From: Chitinivibrionales bacterium
Lineage (GTDB): Bacteria > Fibrobacterota > Chitinivibrionia > Chitinivibrionales > WJMI01
DNA: 6,214 nucleotides
Reading direction: 5' to 3'
Assembly (NCBI GenBank): GCA_014729595.1
Contig: WJJU01000138.1
Span: 1 to 6,214 of the forward strand
In this document: in pieces, positions 1-4,488 of the stretch
Layout of the letters: each line of letters opens with the position of its first letter
Position numbering within the stretch: the stretch's first letter is position 1
Made by a program: the position numbers and the translations under genes
Notes under the pieces: model-generated
What the model was told of the DNA's origin: nothing
The model's input: only the letters and a program-made list of their open reading frames with translations
The model's database searches: none

Positions 1-1
1 C

Positions 2-1156
2 AAAAAGCTCAACCCTCATATTCGCCGGTTCTGCACCCCGCCGAATGCAAGCAAAGTAACGTTATACCTGCCGAAAGGCAAACGAGAAAACTATCTTACT
101 TTTCGCGGAACACTGACCGACGACGACAAGGTTCGATGGTACCGCTATCGTATTCGTCGCGGCGACAATCTGATTGGTATAGCTCGACGGTTCAAATTGT
201 CGGTGCCGGCGATAAAATCGATAAACGAGCTGCGCTCCAGCCGAATTGTCGCGGGCAAGCATCTTCTTATCCCTATTCCCGTCGGACGAAATTATCCTCC
301 CGGCACAATTACGGCTTCTACGGCCGCCGGGAGCGCTGGAAAATCCGCCATGCGGAGCGATAAAAAGGCGACTCGATATCGAGTAAAGCGTGGAGATACA
401 ATGTGGGACTTGGCCGAAACCCATGGAGTTTCAGTTGAACAGATATGTCGTTGGAATGATATCCGTCATGCCCGCCGACTGCGCGAGGGTCAGGTTCTGA
501 CACTCTTCGCCGATGATGCGGGCACATCTTCTTCGATCGCTTCCAAAAGCTCAAAGCAGTCGTCGTCACGGGGGGCGGCGGATCCCGAAGGGGGGGACCG
601 GCGCATGTATACGGTCAGGCGGGGCGATAATCTCTATGCGATTTCACGACGGCTTGGCGCCCCGCTGGATAAGCTGATTGCCTGGAACCGCAAGGATCCT
701 CACAATCCGCTCATTCATCCCGGAGAAATGTTGATATATTACCAAAATAGCGAAGATCGGCGGTCGGGGAGGTTAAGCGCGAAGAGCGATAATGAGAAAG
801 AAGGGTGTTCGGGATGCATACGCTATCGCATCAAAAAAGGCGACAACCTCAGTTCTCTTGCTCGGCTCTTTTCGGTAGAACTTGCCCAAATACTGGAAGC
901 CAACCAAATTGCCATGGACCATATACTGCATGCAGGCGACATTATTCTTATTCCCAATCGAGAAATGGTGGGTGAAAACAAGCCGCGACCTAAGCGGGTT
1001 GTATATTATCATGTTGAAAAAGGGGACAACCTCTGGACCATATCACGATTATTCAACGTACCCATGAGTGATTTGTACCGGCTCAACGGTTTGGGGAAAC
1101 AATCGGTTCTAATGCCCGGCGATACGATACGTATCGCTCTGGCGGAGGAAATGTGA
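2..1156 (+). CDS. MltD-like lytic murein transglycosylase, C-terminal part with five LysM domains (5' end outside window)
   Basis: The reading frame is open from the left edge and gives 384 codons before TGA at 1154-1156; the true start lies outside the window. The first visible residues (LNPHIRRFCTPP, then LYLPKG) resemble the segment that in MltD-type lytic transglycosylases follows the SLT catalytic domain and precedes the LysM tail. Five LysM domains follow, at fragment residues about 47-93, 125-169, 202-247, 274-319 and 334-381. Each has the (Y/V)xVxxGDxLxxIA(R)xF type core and a closing PGDxIxIP-like strand. The linkers are Ser/Lys/Arg rich. The protein would cleave glycan strands in the periplasm, with LysM anchoring it to peptidoglycan. 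The catalytic domain is not visible, so the enzyme call is inference; another LysM-tailed cell-wall hydrolase is possible. The LysM assignment is very safe. The stop overlaps the next gene (sppA), implying one operon. Confidence 0.8.
   Translation, partial: KKLNPHIRRFCTPPNASKVTLYLPKGKRENYLTFRGTLTDDDKVRWYRYRIRRGDNLIGIARRFKLSVPAIKSINELRSSRIVAGKHLLIPIPVGRNYPPGTITASTAAGSAGKSAMRSDKKATRYRVKRGDTMWDLAETHGVSVEQICRWNDIRHARRLREGQVLTLFADDAGTSSSIASKSSKQSSSRGAADPEGGDRRMYTVRRGDNLYAISRRLGAPLDKLIAWNRKDPHNPLIHPGEMLIYYQNSEDRRSGRLSAKSDNEKEGCSGCIRYRIKKGDNLSSLARLFSVELAQILEANQIAMDHILHAGDIILIPNREMVGENKPRPKRVVYYHVEKGDNLWTISRLFNVPMSDLYRLNGLGKQSVLMPGDTIRIALAEEM
140..1144 (+). repeat. Array of five LysM-coding repeats
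   Basis: Five degenerate protein-level repeats of about 45 residues lie at nucleotides 140-280, 374-508, 605-742, 821-958 and 1001-1144. Their cores read RRGDNL, KRGDTM, RRGDNL, KKGDNL and EKGDNL. At the DNA level they are diverged, so this is an old domain array rather than a recent tandem duplication. Linkers vary from about 14 to 32 residues and are hydrophilic. One linker carries a CxxC pair (Cys codons at 806-808 and 815-817). LysM domains bind N-acetylglucosamine-containing glycans such as peptidoglycan; several in tandem usually raise avidity. Confidence 0.9.
1144..1156 (+). promoter_or_regulatory. Ribosome binding site and ATGTGA stop/start overlap
   Basis: GGAGG at 1144-1148 sits inside the last codons of the LysM gene, 4 nt before the GTG at 1153. 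That GTG shares four bases (GTGA) with the TGA stop of the upstream gene. This layout decides the sppA start: the next in-frame ATG is codon 109, inside the protease domain, and starting at GTG gives a complete N-terminal membrane anchor. The overlap is typical of translational coupling. Confidence 0.75.
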
Positions 1157-2043
1157 ACACGCAGCGCAAAGTTACGATCGCGGTTATATTGATTGTCCCG
1201 ATTTTTCTCGGGTTTGTTTTGGCGCTTGTAGGGCAAAACCGACAACTGCGGGTTCCCATTCATCCGACCGGTCCAAGAATAGGTCTTGTCAAGATAGCCG
1301 ATGTCATATACAGCTCAGACGATCACGTCCGTCGGCTTCGCGAATTCTTTGACGACCCGACGGTTCGCGGGGTGATTGTGCGGGTTAATTCGCCGGGCGG
1401 CGCCGTCGCCCCCTCGCAAGAAATCTATGCGGAAATAAAGCGATATCGCGACGGTGGCAAACCCTTGGTCGTCAGCATGGGCAATGTGGCGGCTTCGGGC
1501 GGCTACTACATAGCGAGTCCGGCGCACAAAATTTTCGCCAATCCGGGAACTTTGACCGGTAGTATCGGTGTTATTCTCCAGTTTCCCAAATTTCAAGGGC
1601 TTATGGACAAGCTGGGGATCGAGATGGAGACTATCAAATCCGGCAAATTTAAGGATGTCGCCAATCCACATCGACGGATCACCGCTCAGGAGCGGGCACT
1701 TTTGCAAGGTCTTCTCGACGATACGCACGAACAGTTCCTCGGCGACGTTGCCGTCGTTCGTCCCGTTGATATCGATTCATTGCGTACGATTGCCGACGGT
1801 CGCATCTTGAACGGACGTCAGGCGCGCGAAGTTGGTTTGATCGATACGCTTGGCACGTTTCAAGAGGCCCTTGCATACTTACGAGACCATCTGGGACTGC
1901 CCCGGGATGTCAAGGTCGTGGAAAAGAGACGGAGAGAACCGTTCGTTTACGATCTTATACGCGAGCATTTCACCGGACTTCTTCCGTTCACCAAAGCAGG
2001 TCCAAGACCGGCGGGATGCTATTTTCTCTTGCAGTCATTTTGA
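1153..2043 (+). CDS. sppA: Signal peptide peptidase SppA, single-domain S49 family serine protease
   Basis: The 296-residue product matches the length of the short (Bacillus-type) SppA rather than the 600-residue tandem-domain E. coli form. Residues about 7-27 form one hydrophobic N-terminal anchor without a lipobox, so the protease domain should lie outside the cytoplasmic membrane. Family motifs are clear: VNSPGG at 79-83, MGNVAASGGYY at 109-119 and GTLTGSIGV at 132-140. Ser115 in ASGGYY aligns with the nucleophile and Lys167 in SGKFKD with the general base. Their 52-residue spacing equals that of B. subtilis SppA (Ser147/Lys199), as I recall it. The C-terminal part (IADGRILNGRQAREVGLID) is also typical. 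SppA degrades remnant signal peptides and other membrane-embedded peptides as a ring-shaped oligomer. The gene starts with GTG, overlaps the LysM hydrolase gene, and is followed 51 nt later by the Hc1 gene. Confidence 0.93.
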   Translation: MNTQRKVTIAVILIVPIFLGFVLALVGQNRQLRVPIHPTGPRIGLVKIADVIYSSDDHVRRLREFFDDPTVRGVIVRVNSPGGAVAPSQEIYAEIKRYRDGGKPLVVSMGNVAASGGYYIASPAHKIFANPGTLTGSIGVILQFPKFQGLMDKLGIEMETIKSGKFKDVANPHRRITAQERALLQGLLDDTHEQFLGDVAVVRPVDIDSLRTIADGRILNGRQAREVGLIDTLGTFQEALAYLRDHLGLPRDVKVVEKRRREPFVYDLIREHFTGLLPFTKAGPRPAGCYFLLQSF

Positions 2044-2082
2044 TCCCATTTTGAGATTTCAATCAAAATACCTTTATTACCT

Positions 2083-2090
2083 AAGGAGGA
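2083..2090 (+). promoter_or_regulatory. Strong Shine-Dalgarno site of the Hc1-like gene
   Basis: AAGGAGGA is a near-perfect match to the anti-Shine-Dalgarno end of 16S rRNA, with the GGAGG core 5 nt before ATG 2095. It is the strongest ribosome binding site in the window and supports the reality and high translation of a reading frame too short for most ORF callers. Confidence 0.85.
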
Positions 2091-2094
2091 TGCC

Positions 2095-2265
2095 ATGAGT
2101 CTGGAATCGCTTCTCAATGAAGTCGAGATCTTAAAGTCCGAGTACGAAAAGTTCGAGAGGGGTAACAAGTCCGCCGGGACTCGTGCCCGCAAAAGCCTTC
2201 AGAGCATAAAAAAAATGGCCCAGGATCTACGGATAGAGATCCAGGAGCAGAAAAAAACGGAATAG
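2095..2265 (+). CDS. Small histone H1-like protein, Hc1 family
   Basis: A 56-residue frame starts at ATG 2095 and ends with TAG at 2263-2265. The centre, with FERGNKSAGTRARKSLQ at 20-36 and IKKMAQDLRIEIQE at 38-51, matches the pattern I know from short Hc1-family proteins of Bacteroidetes and related phyla (EKGNKAAGTRxRKxLQ, then LAQxIRxEIQ). The whole protein looks helical: an acidic first helix (Glu 4, 9, 11, 16, 18, 21), a basic turn around Lys25-Lys33, and a second amphipathic helix. It has 8 Lys and 4 Arg against 10 acidic residues, so it is nearly neutral. It lacks the long Lys/Ala-rich tail of chlamydial Hc1. DNA binding or nucleoid compaction is the family annotation, but for these tailless forms it is largely inferred. 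It lies 51 nt after sppA and could be co-transcribed with it or use its own promoter; none is evident. Confidence 0.85.
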   Translation: MSLESLLNEVEILKSEYEKFERGNKSAGTRARKSLQSIKKMAQDLRIEIQEQKKTE

Positions 2266-2350
2266 GATTCGACCACAAGGCTTGACTGTTTCCATTCGGC
2301 CGAGCGAGTTCTTTAATCGTGTCGCGAACAAAACGGTCCCCTGCCTAAAA

Positions 2351-2375
2351 CGCGGGGCGACCCGTCGGACTTTTT
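2351..2375 (+). terminator. Possible weak terminator or RNA hairpin with GCGA tetraloop
   Basis: Bases 2351-2356 (CGCGGG) pair with 2361-2367 (CCCGTCG, T2365 bulged) around a GCGA loop, which is of the stable GNRA type. After three bases comes T5 (2371-2375). The stem is short and the T-run is delayed, so termination would be weak. It may instead be part of an RNA 3' region ending at the strong terminator downstream. Confidence 0.35.
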
Positions 2376-2431
2376 CCCCGATCTCGGCACTGCGTACTAT
2401 GCACTATATTATTGTATAGTTGATCTAACGG

Positions 2432-2459
2432 GAGTTCCCGCGCGGGAACTCTTTTTTTT
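2432..2459 (+). terminator. Strong rho-independent terminator
   Basis: A perfect inverted repeat (GAGTTCCCGC / GCGGGAACTC, 2432-2451) is followed directly by eight T residues (2452-2459). The T-run is only on the right, so it acts on + strand transcription. It lies 166 nt past the Hc1 stop and most simply ends the transglycosylase-sppA-Hc1 transcript. An AT-rich inverted repeat (ACTATA 2403-2408 / TATAGT 2415-2420) lies just upstream and may add structure. Confidence 0.92.
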
Positions 2460-2577
2460 ATACAACGGATAATATATACCCGACTCGTACGTAATCAGTC
2501 GTTCACCTATTAACTCGGCCGGTACTGCCGAACCGTATCCTTTTTCGAAATGGTTGACTCAATATCAGACGATTATT

Positions 2578-2699
2578 CATTTTTTTATCCTGTTCTCTCG
2601 CGGTACGGCGCCCGTCATCGGCGGGTCGAACCGTCGCGCAAGATGATCGTATTCTTTGCCGACACCGGTGTTGTGAACGGGAACGGACATTTTTTTATC
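2578..2699. repeat. Direct repeat pair CATTTTTTTATC
   Basis: The 12-mer CATTTTTTTATC occurs at 2578-2589 and again at 2688-2699, 110 nt apart. The downstream flanks share a loosely similar GC-rich pattern (GCGG followed by GGCGCC), while the upstream flanks do not align well. It may be the trace of an old duplication, a pair of protein-binding or curved-DNA sites, or chance in T-rich DNA. Confidence 0.4.
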
Positions 2700-2712
2700 A
2701 TACCGATGAGGT

Positions 2713-2731
2713 CGCGGCGGGCGCCGCCGCG
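2713..2731. other. GC-rich hairpin in the leader of the ABC operon
   Basis: CGCGGCG (2713-2719) pairs with CGCCGCG (2725-2731); G2720-C2724 can extend the stem to eight pairs around a three-base loop. No T-run follows on either strand, so it is not a standard terminator. It sits 82 nt before the ATPase start codon and could affect leader stability or attenuation. Confidence 0.45.
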
Positions 2732-2801
2732 CGCCGAATCGATTTCTGATTAGTCCAGGCGACAACACTGCTTGTCATGATGTCACACCAAGCATTCAAA
2801 C

Positions 2802-2811
2802 GGCGGTGATC
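2802..2811 (+). promoter_or_regulatory. Extended Shine-Dalgarno site of the ABC ATPase gene
   Basis: GGCGGTGATC at 2802-2811 matches nine of ten bases of the extended ribosome-binding consensus GGAGGTGATC. The GGCGG part lies 6 nt before ATG 2813, which fixes that codon as the start. Confidence 0.8.
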
Positions 2812-2812
2812 T

Positions 2813-3766
2813 ATGAATTCCAAAACAAATTCCGTGATCCTTGATGTTCGCGACCTCACCAAACGGTTTGGTGGGTTCACGGCGGTAAAGGATTTGACCT
2901 TCCAGGTAAAGCGCGGCGAAGTTTTCGGGTTTTTGGGACCCAACGGAGCGGGTAAAACAACAACGATGCGGATCGTCACTTGTTTTATTCCCGCCACCGA
3001 AGGCAAGATTGAAGTAGCCGGGATCGACACCACGGCCGACGATCTCGAGATTCGCAAGAAGCTCGGCTACTTGCCCGAAAACAATCCACTTTACAACGAC
3101 ATGCTGGTTCTGGAGTACCTGAAATTCGTCGGAGAACTTCGCGGTCTCGGTGGATCGCGGTTGAATTCTCGAATCGACGAGATGTTTCAGGTATGCGGGC
3201 TGACCAAAATGGCCTACCGGCAGATCGGAAAACTTTCGAAAGGGTATCGGCAGCGTGTCGGTCTCGCCCAGGCGATGATTCACGACCCCGAGCTGTTGAT
3301 TCTCGACGAACCGATGTCGGGTCTTGACCCGAACCAAATCGTCGAGATACGATCGCTCATCAAGAAGCTGGGCCGGGAGAAGACGGTCATTTATTGCTCG
3401 CATATACTCTCCGAGGTATCGGCTACTTGTAGTCGAATACTTATTATCAATGATGGAAGACCGGTGGCCACCGGCACCGCGGAGGAACTCACGTCCCGCT
3501 CAACCTCCGGCAATCGGTATTTTATGCGACTGCGCGGCGACAAAACGGCGATCGAAGGCAAGCTGCCTAGCGTAGCGGGGGTTTCCACCGCGACCGTCGA
3601 GGCCGACGCGGGCGATTATGTCGAGGCTCGTGTGGTATCGGAGCACAATGACGACATCGGCGAAGCGCTGTTTCAGTGCGCCGTCAATAACGGATGGAGC
3701 CTTGCTGAGCTGCGCCGTGAGACGGCAAGCCTCGAAGACGTATTCACGCAACTGACAAGGGGTTAA
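2813..3766 (+). CDS. gldA: ABC transporter ATP-binding protein, GldA-like
   Basis: The 317-residue protein is a complete ABC ATPase. It has Walker A GPNGAGKTT at 42-50, signature LSKGY at 141-145, Walker B LLILDEP at 161-167 with catalytic Glu166, D-loop SGLD at 169-172 and H-loop His197. The Q-loop position appears to be Glu89 (GYLPENNPLY), a variant I associate with the GldA/NatA-like ABC-2 ATPases. After about residue 230 comes an extension of roughly 85 residues ending in LEDVFTQLT, the usual end of ABC-2 drug/lipid/polysaccharide exporter ATPases. It would work as a dimer on the cytoplasmic face, powering the permease encoded 4 nt downstream. The substrate is unknown. GldA is required for gliding in Flavobacterium, but the symbol here marks family, not proven motility. 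The gene is preceded by an extended Shine-Dalgarno site. Confidence 0.9.
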   Translation: MNSKTNSVILDVRDLTKRFGGFTAVKDLTFQVKRGEVFGFLGPNGAGKTTTMRIVTCFIPATEGKIEVAGIDTTADDLEIRKKLGYLPENNPLYNDMLVLEYLKFVGELRGLGGSRLNSRIDEMFQVCGLTKMAYRQIGKLSKGYRQRVGLAQAMIHDPELLILDEPMSGLDPNQIVEIRSLIKKLGREKTVIYCSHILSEVSATCSRILIINDGRPVATGTAEELTSRSTSGNRYFMRLRGDKTAIEGKLPSVAGVSTATVEADAGDYVEARVVSEHNDDIGEALFQCAVNNGWSLAELRRETASLEDVFTQLTRG

Positions 3767-3770
3767 CGGC

Positions 3771-4487
3771 ATGCAGAACGTAGCGACGCTGTTTCGTAAA
3801 GAGTTCAAGGCGTATTTTCTCTCGCCAATAGCCTATGTGTTCATCACCGTGTACTTGGTGGTGACCAACTGGCTCTTTTTCCAGGGCTTTTTTATTATGA
3901 ACCAGGCCGAGATGAGAGGTTATTTCTCGCTTCTGCCGTGGATTTTCTTGTTCTTCGTACCGGCCGTAACCATGCGAACATGGGCGGAAGAACGAAAAGT
4001 TAAAACCTTGGAACTTCTTCTCACCTGGCCGGTAAGCGACATTCAGGTTGTAGTGGGCAAATTTCTTGCCTGTTTTTCGTTTCTCGCGGTCGCGATCCTG
4101 CTTTCGATTACGGTCCCCGTCACCGTGTGGATTTTGGGCAATCCCGACCCCGGCCCGATCATCGGCGGCTATATCGGCTCATTCCTCATGGGTGCCGCCT
4201 ATCTGGCGATCGGACTCTGGATTTCATCACTGACCGAAAACCAGATTGTCGCGTTTATTTTAGGCGTAGTAGTAATATTCGCTCTCTTTATCGTCGGCAA
4301 CCCGTTCGTTACAATGGTCGCGCCTTCATGGCTCGTGCCCATTTTAACGTACATCGGGCTTGGCAGCCATTTCGAGAGCATTGGACGAGGCGTTATCGAC
4401 AGCCGGGATATTGTGTACTATCTCTCGGTGATCGGATTCTTTCTGTTTCTCAACGTAGTAACCCTCGAAAGCAGGAAGTGGGAGTAG
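3771..4487 (+). CDS. gldF: ABC-2 type permease, GldF-like
   Basis: The 238-residue product is a polytopic membrane protein with about six hydrophobic segments, near residues 18-40, 52-68, 97-122, 133-153, 158-178 and 213-231. Between the second and third is the family motif RTWAEERKVKTLELLLTWP (69-87), which forms the cytoplasmic coupling region in ABC-2 permeases. The C-terminal HFESIGRGVIDSRDIVYY is also typical of the GldF/NosY group. It starts at ATG 3771, 4 nt after the ATPase stop, with AAGGGG at 3757-3762 as ribosome binding site inside the preceding gene. The stop lies 1 nt before the next start. It would form the membrane channel of the exporter, probably as a dimer, with the GldA-like ATPase below and the GldG-like protein outside. 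Confidence 0.9.
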   Translation: MQNVATLFRKEFKAYFLSPIAYVFITVYLVVTNWLFFQGFFIMNQAEMRGYFSLLPWIFLFFVPAVTMRTWAEERKVKTLELLLTWPVSDIQVVVGKFLACFSFLAVAILLSITVPVTVWILGNPDPGPIIGGYIGSFLMGAAYLAIGLWISSLTENQIVAFILGVVVIFALFIVGNPFVTMVAPSWLVPILTYIGLGSHFESIGRGVIDSRDIVYYLSVIGFFLFLNVVTLESRKWE

Positions 4488-4488
4488 T

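Larger units (their letters stand above)
2460..2812. other. Intergenic region and probable leader of the ABC operon, no credible gene
   Basis: These 353 nt hold no convincing coding sequence. The two open frames here (2550-2753 on +, 2577-2768 on -) have no Shine-Dalgarno site and low-complexity Arg/Pro-rich products. A promoter for the downstream operon should lie here, since the preceding terminator is strong. TTGACT at 2554-2559 is a fair -35 box, but no good -10 box sits 16-18 nt away. GATAAT at 2468-2473 resembles a -10 box but has no -35 partner. Other contents are a CATTTTTTTATC direct repeat, a possible stem around 2601-2633 (CGGT/ACCG outer, CCCG/CGGG inner) and a GC hairpin at 2713-2731. 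Confidence 0.6.

Noticed and set aside
197..199. TTG at 197 as the start of the LysM gene
   Set aside because: The same frame is open to the left edge and codes for the first half of LysM domain 1 and an MltD-like segment, so this TTG is an internal leucine codon.
2051..2080. Possible promoter TTGAGA-18 nt-TATTAC ahead of the Hc1 gene
   Set aside because: Transcription would begin inside or just before the Shine-Dalgarno sequence, leaving no room for a normal leader, and both boxes are weak.
2550..2753. 67-codon + strand open frame in the intergenic region
   Set aside because: There is no Shine-Dalgarno site before ATG 2550, the product has no recognisable domain, and it runs through T-tracts and a GC hairpin. 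A minus-strand frame at 2577-2768 is equally unsupported.
2772..2800. TTGTCA-17 nt-TTCAAA as promoter of the ABC operon
   Set aside because: The -10 candidate lacks the conserved final T and second-position A, and the start point would overlap the ribosome binding site.
2783..3403. 206-codon open frame on the minus strand opposite the ABC ATPase gene
   Set aside because: It is fully antisense to a gene with all ABC motifs, its product has no recognisable domain, and it reflects the codon bias of the real gene.
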